Of a stretch of 64,000 nucleotides of DNA, positions 1 to 13,745 are shown in pieces. The stretch is from Primula veris (lineage: Eukaryota > Streptophyta > Magnoliopsida > Ericales > Primulaceae): positions 191,001-255,000 of the forward strand of contig OY821744.1 of NCBI GenBank assembly GCA_963682055.1, read 5' to 3'. A program made the translations under genes and the position numbers. Below the pieces are notes generated by a model, which was given only the letters and a program-made list of their open reading frames with translations, made no database searches and was not told the DNA's origin. Numbering within the stretch: the stretch's first letter is position 1; each line of letters opens with the position of its first letter.

Positions 1-412
1 GGCTAAAATGGACAACAAAAGGGAATTTAATTTGAGATCTTTTCCAAAGGTTAAAAACTTAAAAAAGAAAACTTCCTTTCAAGATAGCATTTTACAAGTT
101 TTTAAATAACCATTTTGATTGATTTGATCGACTTGCAATCCCATAAAACAAGCCATTCCCAGAGTTCTATTGTAGTTCTGCAAGTACTATATATAACCAT
201 GTCAAAGTTGAATCTCATTCGATATAAAAATAGTTCTCATGCTATTTGGACTTGCGTCCAGCATAACAAGAAGCAAATAAACTATAGGACTAGAGAGAAA
301 TACAAGCATGTTGGTGGATAAGAAACCAATTTGAGATAAACCTGACATGACAATATTTCTTAGTAAGATCAAGTTAGCCTTTTTTCTCTAATAACCACAA
401 TATGTCCTGCAG

Positions 413-3400
413 ATTTTAGCCAAAGAAGTTATTCTCGAAGATATGGATATAGCAAATGCATTATGTAATTATGTGAAGGTTAACTTGGTCGAGACTCTAG
501 TAGTTGGAGCCCCATCAAAGGGTATCTTTATCAAGTAAGTTCTTCTCATAAATTTATTGAAAAACTACATTTCTTCATATTTTTATGCTTCATGAAATTA
601 AATAGCCAAAAGAGAAATAAATCTAGCAGTTTTGAACTCCGCAGGTGTATTGACAATGAGCACACATCGCCTTTTGACAATGATTTTGATTCAAAAATTA
701 GCAGGATCATGAACCTTTATTAACTGTTCTAACTTATTTTCGTTGGTGACAGAAAATTAATGGGCTTAGATGTTCCCGCAGCTATCTCAAAATCGGCGCC
801 AGACTTTTGCAGCATATATGTAATCTCCAAAGGCAAGATTTCATCAGTAAAATCAGCTTCTGTCCCTGTCCCAAACCCGCCACCTCGCCCATTACCAAGC
901 ATGATTCCTATTCCAAGGGCTGAGACGACATCATATACACATCAAAACTTCATGGAAGACACAGAGATCAAGTACGTAACAAAAAAATTCAAGAGAAAAT
1001 AGAATTTTACAGTCGTATTTTGGAATCTGGGTTTGATTCCCATTTAGTTACGAGGAAACAAATGTTTCCCCAATCAATGATACTTTTGGTATGAATAGGT
1101 TTCGTTGAACTGATTTTTGGATATGCATATCGAAAGGTATGCATACAGCATATATACCACTAAATGGCAAATAAGTCGAAAAAATTAACGTGCGGTTTGG
1201 CAATAGAAACTCACTGAAAAAAATTTGTATGAGTACAGGTCAGCACTTAAAGGGCATCATGAATCACACTATAGTTATTCCGATAATGACCAATCATATA
1301 TGAGCTCGGAAAGAACAAGCCCAGAACATATCTTTACTCCGTCTGACTTTCAGGGTTTGAGTGGGGTTTCATATGGTTCCGATTCAGAAAACATAATGAG
1401 CATCGGATCCCCTTACTCAACAATTAAGTCCCCTGATTTTAGTTCATCATACAACTCAGATAGCGACAATATGTTGTGGTCATCATCACAGGAACAGGTA
1501 CGTGCACAAAATAAAAGAACCAGGAAAAAACTAAGTACAGAGCTAAACTTGAAGCTTAATGAGTGGGTTATGTAACCATGGTTTAGAGATTTGCATTTTT
1601 TGTAATTCTTCGTTTTTACAAATGCACAAAAAAACTTATAGTGCAGAAAGTTGGTAGCATGAATAACTCATGGTACTTGATACGTGACGTGTGGAGACAA
1701 TACTCAAGCTTAGCAGTTTGTACTAAAATATTTGTAATAATTAGGATGAAGTGGAAGCTGAGATGAGGAGACTCAAGCTAGAGCTCAAACAGACAATGGA
1801 TATGTACAGCACTGCCTGTAGAGACGCACTAACGGCGAAACAAAAGGTACTAAAATATTCTCCGTTAAATTGGAATTGGAATTTCGTTATCTAGAAATGA
1901 GTAATGTTACACAGATCGGGACCAGATTGGCCTACGTAGCCATTTCTAGCCCGCCTGCTTGTATAATTATTCATTAGTTATACATATCCTGAAAAGTCCA
2001 CCGAAAAAATAAGCATAAATATAAATTTCCCTAAATTAAAATGATTTTTGCAGGCAGCGGAACTTCATCAGTGGAAAATGGAAACACAAAATAGAGCCAA
2101 ACAGTCACTACTAACGGAAGAAACAACAATGGAAGTCATAGAAAAAGAGAAAGCAAAGACAAGAGCGGCCATTGAAGCCGCAGAGGCAGCTCAAAGGATG
2201 GCTGAGATGGAAGTAAAAAAGAGAATGCACGCTGAAAAGATGGCCCGTAAAGAAGCAGAAGAAAGACGGAAAGTAGAGGATGAATTGGCAAGAAGTGATG
2301 TACGATATCGTAAATATGGTATAGAAGAAATAGAAGCAGCAACTGATCATTTTGATATTTCACGTAAAGTTGGTGAGGGGGGTTATGGACCGGTATATAA
2401 GTGTTATTTGGATCATACACCTGTTGCGGTGAAAGTTCTCCGACCAGATGCAGCTCAAGGAAGATCCCAGTTTCAGCAAGAGGTGCAAAATTCTTTACGT
2501 TTCATAAATTTAGTGTCAAATCATTCATCTTTTCCTCGTTCATCTCTAAGCAAAACAAAAAAGAAAAAAAACAATTTTGATCTGAAACAAGAAAATCTAT
2601 GTACCTTCGCCAAAAGTGCTCGGAAACGAAGTTGAAATAAAAAGACGATGGAAAACAAAGGTGCTCGGAAACGAGGTTGAAATAAACAAAGAAATTACTT
2701 GAATTAAATATTAAGAGGTTCCTCAATCCTCATGTCAAAATAAGTTTTCCAACTAGATAAGTATCGTCCATATTATGTTGCTAAAGCCATAAAATGGAGT
2801 GTTAAAACCATATCATTATTTGAAATATTTCATGTTTAACATATACCAAAAAAGAAAAAAAAATACTAACTGTTTTTAACGATTTAACTATCGTACTACC
2901 AAAATTAATAATTGACGTACTGAACTATCATAATATTCACAATTCATATACCACCATTAAATTAGTTGGATGTAATTTAGTTTCAATTTTTATGTTGGTC
3001 CTATTTTTTGTAAGTTGTATAAATTTAACCTTTAATTTTTTGAAATGTAAATTCAAAAATATATAATTATATCATATATATATATATATATATGTGTGTA
3101 TATATAATACACAAACACACACACATATATATATGTTATATTAATGTATGTATAAAAAAATATATAATATAATGCATGTATATATATTATTAGAAATAAT
3201 GTAAATTCTAGACGATATTTGTGTATAAAAAAAATTATAAATATTTAATAAATATATTCTATTTACAAAAAAATGAATACTTTTTTGAAAAAAATAACAA
3301 TTTTTTTGCCCTTTTTTCAGGAAAGTATTCAAATAATGATGTGGTCTTAAATAATTTTTACTCGAATGTCATAAATCTAAAACTTACTTTATTTTCGTTT

Positions 3401-5034
3401 TTAGAGAAAGTGTAAAAAAATATAAATTTTTTATTTTATAAAAAGAATCAAAGAAAATTTAGTCAAATAATTTTTTTTTTAAACTGACATACTTATTATA
3501 TATGTATATGTATGTGTTTTGGTAGAAATATTATAAATTGTAATGTTTAAAAAAGATATGATTAAATTTATACAAATTACAAAAAATATGATTAAAATAA
3601 AAAATGAAACTAAATTTCATCTAACTAAATTAACGTCAGTACCTGAATTGTGAATATTATAATAGATTAGTACGTCAATTGTTAACTTTGGTAGTCTGAT
3701 ACCTAAATCGTTAAAAAACAGATACTACTGTATTTCAAAAAAAAAAAATTAAGAAAAGAATGAATTTCATGTTTTCTTCTCTGATGCAGGTAGGAGTGCT
3801 GAGCTGTATCCGACACCCAAACATGGTGCTCCTCTTAGGAGCTTGCCCCGAATACGGGTGCCTGGTCTATGAATACATGGGTAACGGTTCCTTAGAAGAC
3901 TGTATCTTTCGGAAAAACAACACCTTTGTTCTCCCTTGGCAATTACGGTTCAAAATTGCTGCCGAAATAGCCACTGGACTACTTTTCCTCCACCAGGCCA
4001 AGCCAGAGCCGCTAGTCCACCGTGACCTTAAACCCGCTAATATTCTTCTAGACAAAAACTTTGTAAGCAAAATCAGCGACGTGGGCTTAGCCCGTTTAGT
4101 CCCACCTGAAGTATTCGATACTGTAACTCAATATCGAATGACCTCCACAGCTGGCACTTTTTGCTATATCGACCCTGAGTACCAACAAACTGGCATGTTA
4201 GGAACTAAATCCGACATATACTCGCTTGGCATAATGCTACTACAGATAATTACGGCCAAGCCCCCTATGGGTTTGACATATCATGTTGAAAGAGCAATTG
4301 AAAAAGGTACTTTTGCCGATATTCTTGACCCAAGTGTTAGTGACTGGCCTGTGGAGGACGCGTTAATATTTGCTAAAATTGCCCTAAAATGTGCGGAGTT
4401 GAGAAGGAAAGATAGACCGGACCTTAAGAATGAGATTTTACCTGAGCTTAATAGGCTGAGAGCTATGGGAGAAGAAGGTGTGACCGCAAATTTCATGATG
4501 GGAACTCCGAGGAGTTCGCCATGTCAAAGCCAAATTTCTTCATTATCTCATGTGAGTATGCTCTTTCTTTTATCATTTCATTACAGGAATTGGTGATAGG
4601 TAAATTTAATGATAGTAGTTTTCTATATACAGCATTTGTTTGCCAAAATTATCCATTAGTTTAAAGACAAACATTCATGAAAGTGGCTCACAATTACAAA
4701 ACTAAAACTTAATATTGCAAAAGTGTTATCACCACCTCACAATGTATGCACGTATTTATGCAAATACGTATCGAATCTCGTGCTTACACATTTAGCAATT
4801 CTGCAATTGGTTTGAGATCTGAACACCGTAAGTGTGTCAGCATTTTACGAACAGAAAAGGTGAATGTAGATTAGGCGTATGATTAGATAGGAATGCATAT
4901 TCTTATGTTTGAAATTGCGACGTCGTAGCTATTTGACCAAGGAAAAGTGTGTGTTTGCTAATATCTTGGAGATGTGTCTGCAGGAGATGAATAGTGAATA
5001 TTCGCAAAGTACTATGGGTTCATCTTACAACTAA
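413..5034 (+). CDS. USP-domain receptor-like cytoplasmic kinase, U-box-less (5' partial)
   Basis: Probable serine/threonine kinase of the plant RLCK-IX/PUB-kinase group; its first exon(s) lie left of the window. Visible exons in phase: 413-534, 753-971, 1239-1497, 1745-1846, 2054-2482, 3790-4551, 4984-5034, giving 647 residues and a stop. The order is the C-terminal half of a universal stress protein domain (VVGAPSKG; KSAPDFCSIYVISKGK), a Ser-rich linker, a charged coiled coil (visible residues 235-315, many EAE/KAR repeats), then a kinase domain. Kinase motifs seen: P-loop GEGGYGPV, lysine in VAVKVL, HRDLKPANILL, and DVG in place of DFG in KISDVGLAR, which is usual for this group. The protein ends soon after the kinase, so the C-terminal U-box found in many relatives is absent. 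The 1.3-kb intron 2483-3789 holds a transposon. Substrate unknown; role in stress signalling is inferred from the family. Confidence 0.88.
2863..3729. mobile_element. Long-TIR non-autonomous DNA transposon inside kinase intron
   Basis: About 135 bp at the left (2863-3000) recur in inverted orientation at the right (3595-3729); both arms contain ctgttttttaacgattta-like, caattgacgtact-like and ataatattcacaattca-like blocks. Between them is AT-rich DNA with TA/CA microsatellite and no credible open frame. Long terminal inverted repeats suggest a Mutator-like (MULE) derivative. The A-rich flanks make the target-site duplication unreadable by eye, so the exact ends and class are uncertain. Confidence 0.6.
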
Positions 5035-8000
5035 GATACAGCGATCGAGTATCTACCAACAACCAAGACATGTATGTATGTGAATATAATAATTTTGAAA
5101 CTCTGCCTTACGTATGTAAGTCCTTTATCTTCTTATGAAAGTATTGTATATGTAAAGCTTGTAAAACAGATCTTCAAGATTTTGTGATGTATACAAGCTT
5201 AATAATGAAAAGAACAACCTGGAATTAAGATGATTGTACTTCAAACAATTTTGTTTTTATCACTTGTATTGAGTATATACCCAGGTTCTGAGATTTGATG
5301 TTCAATATATACGATGCCTAATTATAATCTTAACAAAGCAAAGGGAGAAAAAGATAACACACTGAATAGAGATTCCAAGTAAACTCTTTTTCCTGCTGCA
5401 CTTTTCCATTTATTAAACCAACAGACTGAAAAGCAATCAAACTGATGTAAAATATTGATAAACTAACATCTAACTTTGACGCAAACTGGGGAAAATCAGG
5501 AACTAACTCCCTAAAAGGATGAAGTATATATAGATTACAAATGACAAAATAAAGAAAGAGATGTTCCAATAACTATATAATGGTTGATCAGTAACAATTG
5601 GCAATGACAATCCAGACATGTACGTACGTACCATCACAACCTGTAATTGTAAAACACTACGTATTTTATATGACTTCATTCTCACATATGACAAGTATAT
5701 GGCTTTTGACTACAATTTTGACAGTTTATGCTTTCGATGAGTGATAAGTCTCTCTATGGAATACACACAAACTTGACAAAATCGAAGATTGCTCTTTTTG
5801 CAAACTCTAAAAGAATTATGATATCTTCGTTTTATGTATCTTTCTAAAAGAAAAAGTTATTTATATATTTATTTTAAAAAAACTGAGGAATATTATATAT
5901 TCCATCTAGCTAGCTAACATGTTTATATTCATGATTTGCATGCCATGTGATGTGATGTGATGTGATATTATTAAGTAGTTGACTTATTAATTATTATTGG
6001 TTCAAATGATTTTGCATCTATATGAGTTCATCATCACAGGAAAGAACTTAGATGAGGATTTTACTACCAACTTTATATACTGCAGCACATGCATGCATAT
6101 ATATATATATATATATAGATTTTCATGTTGAATCTCAAATGCCTTTTAATAATATACTAGCTAGAGGACCAATTTAATTGGCAAGCAAGGGCTAATGTCA
6201 CCTTAATTTAATTTGTACAGTACTCTGAAGTAGGAGTAGTCATCTAAAACAGTCATGTTGCTTTGCCTTATATATCTGTTTATGCAAAATTTAGCAGTAG
6301 AATTTCACATGAACCCGTTGTTATATCTTCAATATCGGAAGACTTATATACGTACGGACCATTAATATATCAAATTAACTTATTTAAGCTATGCTAAGTA
6401 AACGTCTACTATCATGTGGCCAATGTAAATAAACAAACTTAAAAAAGCCAACTCTATATAATGCTAATTATTAACTCGGTACCATTAATTAATATACTGT
6501 GATTTGTCTTTTGTCAAATGCCGATGGGGTTCTTACTTCTTAATTAACACTCACTCAAGTACATGTGTAAATAAATATGCATGTAGATTTAATTCTATAT
6601 GATGACTAAGCTTGAGGTTACATGTCTCCCTATTCATGGTGTTTGTATTGTGACCACTCAAAAGTGGCTAACTCTATTATAAGATGGTCCCTCAATAAAA
6701 TCGACTCAATTAGCTATAGGGAAGGTGGCCACAATAATATTTACAAACATGGAAAAAGTGAGAGAATGTACTATATAATCGAAGTTATGATCCCAGAAAA
6801 GTGAAACTGCATGCCCACTTACATAGATAAATATTGGGTGTCGACCGGTGTTATTATAGAGAAATATTGAAAAAAGTACTTGAGGACTATATTCTTGTTG
6901 CATTTCAATATATGAACACCAATATTAGTTCCTTTTAAAATTACAGGAAAATCATTAATTATGATCACACTTGTAAATACTTAATTCTTTTTTCTATATA
7001 CAATATTAAAGGAGTGATCATGCAAACTAGCTCCACTACTAAAAGGCAACCTTTTCTTACTTCTTTTTCTCACCACTGCTCATATTAAAACAAAAACAAA
7101 AAGATACATTAATTGTATAGTGAAAATCTCTCTAGCTTTAGCAAACAAGTTTTCTTTTATATACTAATCTACTTGTGGAAAAACTCTTTTGGAAAACTTA
7201 AACCTTAGTGGATTAAGTATAAGCTTAATTTTAATTTCTACCATTTATATATTTTCCCTTGAGCAAGGAAATTAAATATGAGTGATATGACCCAGATTCT
7301 CCGTTTCAGCAAGGGGGGAGATTTTACAGTTTTACCAACATTGTACGTACCCTTCAAAGTTAAAAAGTATTACTGCTATTAATTAATTATAGTGAAGTTA
7401 TTACTGGTGTGTTATTCTTATAGGATTAATGAGCGTCGTAACCTCTGCATTGATAATCAATTACATAATTTAATGGTAGGCCTCTGTCTCACTCATTTAA
7501 ATTTTCGATGTTGCAAGACTGTCACGCATAATATAAATAAGGGTGAGTTAGGGAACATTTCATATATGTAGTTGCTTGGGAAATGTTTAGATGGATTTGC
7601 ATGCCCAAGATCCGTCCAAATGCTTGATTTCAGAATAAATAAAGTGACTAATTAATTACCCCTAATATGAACTAGCCCACATGCAAAAACTGTTCCAATA
7701 AAAAATTCATTTAGTATCATAATTTTTATTTTATTTTTTATTGTAGTGAACATAATAAGCACTAAAATAGAATCCCATTGTCAAGTAATTATAGCCTCAC
7801 TTAAGCCTGCAAAATACTATGGGAGTGAATTATAGAGTAAATTGTGTTAGAAACCATAAAATTTAAAAGGTAAGAAAATGTTAAATAAGTATATTGTAGA
7901 GAATTGGAGTAAACAAATGACTGGGATTCCACAATTACTCAAAGTAAATACAATCATTACGTTATATTAAAGTTGAACACTAAAGATAATACGCGCGCAT

Positions 8001-10959
8001 CTGGTGTTCATTAATTAGGTAATATATATATATTTCCTAAATTAGTACTAATTAACAAATTACGAAAGTTTTAACAGGGATAGTATTAATGCAATGAAAA
8101 TATCTGCATGGGGAAATTAATAAACTAAAACATGGATGGATGGTGGGACCACAAGTTTAATGGTGGGACTGATAGTCCAAAATTGAGATGAGAATATAAA
8201 TGTGGTGACCGGTGGGGCTGGATCAGTCAGATATACTTAACTCCATCCATATCTATTCTAAATTTAAATTTTCATTTTCAATTCTAAATTTCATTTTTAT
8301 TTCTAAATTTAATATTAGTCATATCTTTAATATTTTTTAATTAATATTTAATTTTAAAGTAGTTTCAAATCGGATTCTATAATATTATATTTAATTTTTA
8401 TTTTGTTCAATAGTCAAATAAAATATATTAAAACCATTAAAATTTTAAATATTTTTAATTAATATTTAAGTTTATGCTAGTCTCGACTAGGGTTTAATAA
8501 ATATTATATTTGAGATTTTATTTTTATTTTGTTTGGTTGTTAAAATAATTTTAAAAATTATATAAAGTATTGTATAATAATTATTATGATTGAACGCATA
8601 TGTATCTTTGCTTTGGTCTACATGTAATACTTAATAATACTAGTAGTATCATTTAATAATAAATATACTACAATTTTCTTAATTTACTAGTACTAGCTTT
8701 AATTTTGAAGCACCACATGCGATGCTCTTGTCTGCCTTTTCTTTATGACCACTCAATCACCTTCTATCACATCTTGTCCTTACACGTGTTTCCTCTACTA
8801 AATAATGACAATTTTACATATACACACTATTGTATTTTAATCTATTAGTAAAAAATAATCGAGAAAAAAAATTAATTAAGAATTCTGTATTAACTTATGA
8901 TCCACTTATATAAGTTTCAAACTGAAGGGAACGTTATTCAGGCTTGTTATAATTCACTATGAATAATGTATTATACTCCTATTACGTACGATGCTCATAC
9001 TATCTGGTATGGGAGATGCATGGGACTCGTCGTGGCGAGAACCGAGAGTGTTCAGGGCAGGCCCGGTCACATGCATGCAGGAGCAGGAGAGAGTCCAGGA
9101 CAATGTCACGAGCGGTCGTGTAGACTATTAACTATCGTATTTCTATTTTTTGTTAGTGTTTTAGTTCGACACTTTTGATTGGTATTTGTGTTTTTGGCCC
9201 GTTAATGTTACAAGTTGTTTAAAACCTTACTTTCTCTTTATTTGATCACATTCATAAATATTAATAGAAAAAAGTAAGTAAGTATGGGTGGTTTGCACAC
9301 CATGGTGTAGAGCTGAGGATGATGAATCTAAAATTCGCATCACACAATAATAAAAAAAAATGGTTGTATTCCGATCTTCAAACATGCCATTTAACTAGTC
9401 ATAAGGTTTACATTCATAAGGCTTAATTAATTACAACTTACTCTACTAAACAATTCACTATTAGTTGAGAGACTCCAATGATTTTACTATAGAAAAGTAG
9501 GCAAATAATAGTATATAATGTTCTGTTATGCTCTTTTCCAGCTATTCTTTGTCCTCAAAATACCCTGAAGAATGGCCAAATAAACTCTCTCTTAATTGGT
9601 GATCAAAATAAATTAAAAAAAATAATGATTTGACCATGTCGATCAATACATTAGTGCGGCTATATTTATTTTTGAATACCTAGTTGGTAGTTTGATCAAA
9701 TGCACTGAAAAAAATATCTTAGAAGTAATTGCTAATTAACTAATTACTTTGTGACGACATTCCTACAGTTGGAAGTCGGTTTCATAGATTAAGTCGGATT
9801 ATACATTATATAAACAGCCATCAACCAAGGTATAAGGGTAAACACCACGATGGAGTATATAAAGAGAACCAAACATATCAAACCGACCTACATGAACAAA
9901 ATCCATCAAAATCCTGAGCAAAAGTGGTTGGTCCAAGTGTTTGGTACCCGAGTATATCACGCTCACCATCAAGGTTTAGAGTTTCTGATTATAAAAAAAA
10001 ATAAAAAAATTGCAATGAACTTGGTTCAAGAAATGTAAAACTAATCTAAATGTATCGGTGTGCGGTTTTAATGATTTTCAAAACAAACCAAACCGATTAT
10101 CATATAAAATATATGTATATATTTTTTTTTTAATTTATAAATAAGGTTTGCATTGTTTTTTCCAATAATTTCAGTTTAGTACACTTGAACTACTAATAAT
10201 TATTCCAAACAATTAGCAAGTGTAGGAAGTAGTAGATATATATAGTTAAACTAGGTATAACTTTTTAAATCCAAAAACAATACTAGAAAAGAAACATAAA
10301 AACTACACATAAACATAGTTTCACTATAAAAACTAATGGATAAAGATGAAATAAACATTGTTCATCATATTAAAGAGTAAAATTTGAGGGGAAGGGGGGG
10401 TACCTTTAAAGAATTAAGAGGGAAATAGAAGGGGTATAAAAGTATTAAAAAGAAACGTTAGGACGTTGTAGAATAGAAAAAAAGAAGACAAAAAAAAAGA
10501 AGCAAAAGTGTAAGTAGTGAGTAATAATTAGATAAAGTGAGTTTTATTTATTTATTATGAATAATTAATTAATAATAATAGTAGTAGCTTTTATATTCAT
10601 TCTATCAAATCCTCTTCTCAAAACCACAAAGCGTGGTGGAGAAGAAGAAGAAGAAGAGACTTTTATACTGTTCTCTCTCTCTCTCTCTTTCTCTTTCTCT
10701 TTCACACACACACATATATATATATATATTGCTATCATTTTATTTATATATATATATATCTGTGTGTAAGGTTCTACTAGTAGTATTGCTATCCTTTTCT
10801 CTTTTTTAATTGATTTGGCCAATTACCCACTTCAATTAACTGAATACCCAGTATTAAAAAAACACTTTCTTTCAAAATATTACACATCATAGTTTTATCT
10901 GAAAAAAAAAAAAAAGATTGATTTTTGATATATACAGTTTGTATTATATTAGGTGGAAA
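5035..10959. other. Intergenic region between kinase and FLZ genes
   Basis: The 3' flank of the kinase is followed by AT-rich DNA. It holds a short gatgt tandem repeat near 5945-5967, a TA microsatellite near 6098-6117, AT-rich degenerate repeats at 8240-8560, a GC-richer patch at about 8990-9130, and at about 9760-10110 a stretch with cggttt/aaaccg words like those of decayed hAT-type elements. The last 300 bases before the FLZ start are CT-rich and TA-rich, as is common in plant leaders. No convincing gene seen. Confidence 0.6.
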
Positions 10960-13745
10960 ATGGGAGGATTGATTGGGAACAACAACAACAACAACAACAA
11001 CAACAAGAAAATATCAATGAAAAGTATTTCCCTTTTTTCCTCAAACTCTAATAGAAAATCATCCAAATGTTTTCAACCGCCTAACCGAGATGTTGTCGGG
11101 TTAGGGATTGTGGCTGCTTTGGGGGATACCACTCAAAAAGACCCCGTTTTTGCCAATTTTAAACCGAACCGACCTCCTGTTTTTGCTGTTTCCCCAACTA
11201 GATCCAACCCTATCCCAATTTCCAAACCTCTTGTTTTTCCCAATCTTAATAATAAGAATAAGAATAATAAGAATAGTGGTGGTGAGATGGAGTTATCGGA
11301 GGAGTATACATGTGTTATTTCTCATATTGGGGACAATTTGATCAAGAAAACTGAGTACTTTGATGGTGTTTTAGCTAATCAGACCCACACTACTGCTTCT
11401 ACTTACTTGGTACTTCTTTTTCCTTTTTCCCCATTTTCATTTACTACTATTTTAGTAAGTAGTAGTTTCTTTGCTGATTAATGACTAGACTCCTCTACTA
11501 TTTGGGAAGATCCAGTTTTTGTCTATGTTAAATTACAGAAATTCATGGTCTAAGTTATTACACTGTTTAGGATGTGGGGGTATGAACAGGAAATGGTTTT
11601 TAGTACCTTTAAGGATCATTTGAGGTGGTTGGTTTGATGTACATTAGCTTTTGATTAGGGAATTCTGATCATTTGCAATTTATGTGGTGTTACTAATGGA
11701 AATTATAATTGTAATAGTTTTCTAAACTGTGCTTTTATCTGACCCTGCTGCTGCAGGGCAGCGGTGATGAGGTGGCAGCGTTGAAGGCGGCAAGTTTCCA
11801 AGCTGCTGATTTTCTTAAGTCTTGTAATCTTTGCAATAAACATCTTCATGGGCTGGATATCTTCATGTACAGGTACGACCTCTATTATGATGTTCTTTTA
11901 CAACTTTGATGGTGTTATGTGTTTTTACTGTGTGTTCACTATATGAATATCTATAGTGGATATGTTGACGATGATTGTTGTTTGAGGATTTTATGTGAAA
12001 GTTGGTTGATATCTGAAGCTTGAAACTAGATGTTGAACTTAAGTATACTCCCTCCGTTCCCATTTAATTGTCCACTACGAAACTACGTGCAATTTTGACC
12101 GGGCAAGAACTTGTATCAAAATTGTCGGAATGAAAATTTTCAAAAGTTGATCATATAGTTCAAATGTTAAATTTTATGATTAGATTTAAAAAAAATTCAT
12201 TTATAAGCCGGTCAAAATTGCACATAGTTTCGTAGTGGACAAATAAATGAGAACGGAGGGAGTAGTATGTTTTAATTGTAGGTGCTAATTATATATCGGA
12301 TCAAAAGATACAGATATGCTTACAATGGTCATGAAAAATACACCACACAGACCATCTTTAGATCACCGTTTTCTTCATCTTATGATTTAATGCTTTTTAG
12401 TTGTTAAAACCGGGCACAAATGTGGTTTTGCTTGTAAATCTGGTGTTTCATCATTTAGGTATCTTCGTACTTTTGATATCCCATTGATTTACTTGTAATG
12501 GCCATTTTTAGTTATGCCTGTGACTTTGTAGGTTTTAACAACTAGGAAGGGTTAATATGTTGATGAGAAATTTTGCGTCTACGACGGTTCTTTTCGCCGA
12601 ACAGTTTTGTTTATTGAATAGTCTTAAAGCTAGGATTAGTGGGTTCATGTAAGTGAATCTACAGCTATTATGTATCATAATGTGATCTGTTGAACAAATC
12701 AGATAGTTAAAGAAAAATTCTTTAGTTCACTTTTACTTTTCCATAAGATACCAAACAAGTTAAAATTCATTTAGATGATGGGTGATTCATTTCATGGTGA
12801 GAACCGAGGCAAACAAATTTTTTTAACTTCTGATGAAGAAGGAAATTTTAATGGATGTAAGATTAAAGAATTGATAATTTTACTTCTTAACACTTGCAAG
12901 ATTCATTCAAATTGCGTATTGTATATTGTCATTTGTGTCTTAAGTTAACATCTTTGTTCTTCAGTCAATTGCTTCACAATTCAAGTATGTTCTGGTCATA
13001 CTTGCTTGAATTTGGAAATGCTATATTCTTCTACTTTCCTCTTAATAAAATGTCAAAGTGAAGTTATCTAAAGTCTTCTTTCCCCAAGTTATTGTCTTAT
13101 TCTTGTGTTGAGATATACGCTCTCTTAATTGCAGTGTCGTTCACTCCTACTTGTCTTGCCATTTGATCAATGCTTGATCTTTTTCTTTTATAACTTTCCT
13201 TCTTTTAATTAGATATAGAGTATTTTGTTTTTTGGGTTGAACTCCGCCTAGAATTTTTGTTTTACACTAATCGTTGGGAGGCACACATCATTTTCTGTCC
13301 AGGTAGAGCTGGGACTGCTAAGAAAACGGACCTTGTAATTATCTGTTTGTGGTGTTGAGTACTCTTTGGGATGGGTTTCTTGTCTATATGTAAATGTAAA
13401 TGTAAATGTAAATGTTTGGGATGGGTTTCTTTTTGGGAGGGGGACTTATACAACCTACTTAATAGCTAGTGGTATTTAGATTAAGCACTGATGTTAAATG
13501 TAAATGTTTGTAACTGCAGGGGTGAGAAAGCATTCTGTAGTGAAGAGTGTAGATTTGAACAAATGGTGAAAGATGAACGTAAAGAAAAGGAAAAAGAGAA
13601 ACATAAGAAAAAAATCCGTGGTTCGTTGGGTAAAGGATCAACAACAATGAAGGTGATGATGATGAATAAACCATCGTTTGAGTTCTCTTCATCAACTCCG
13701 TGCTCGAGCCCCATTCAGCTTATTGCCGGGATTGTTGCAGCATAA
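10960..13745 (+). CDS. FCS-like zinc finger (FLZ domain) protein
   Basis: Three exons, 10960-11409, 11757-11872 and 13520-13745, join in phase to 263 residues. The FLZ domain (about residues 167-212) spans the exon 2/3 junction and shows FLKSCNLCNKHLHGLDIFMY, then RGEKAFCSEECR: the four cysteines (CxxC and FCSEEC) and the MYRG core expected of the family. FLZ proteins are plant-specific adaptors that bind SnRK1 kinase subunits in energy and stress signalling; that role is inferred from the family. The N-terminus has a run of asparagines encoded by aac repeats; the C-terminus is Lys/Glu-rich followed by a Ser-rich tail. The ATG at 10960 was chosen because the frame further upstream has no methionine codon and lies in leader-like sequence. 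Intron 2 contains a MITE. Confidence 0.9.
12048..12262. mobile_element. Stowaway-like MITE, best copy (FLZ intron 2)
   Basis: A 215-bp element flanked by TA on both sides (12046-12047 and 12263-12264). Both ends start ctccctccgttc and the terminal inverted repeats extend about 50 bp, through gtccactacgaaacta and caattttgacc. The TA target and this terminus are hallmarks of Stowaway (Tc1/mariner-related) MITEs. Related copies lie at 38875-39105, 46800-46986 and 54586-54815. Confidence 0.88.

Noticed and set aside
2111..2420. Minus-strand Phe/Ser-rich frames
   Set aside because: Antisense shadows of the coiled-coil exon of the kinase gene.
5035..5330. Downstream U-box exon for the kinase gene
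   Set aside because: No frame after the stop at 5034 shows a U-box; the stop is in the expected phase.
8966..9178. Open frame of 70 codons across the GC-richer island
   Set aside because: No family motif, no leader or splice context, and the composition follows the local GC patch; kept only as a composition finding.
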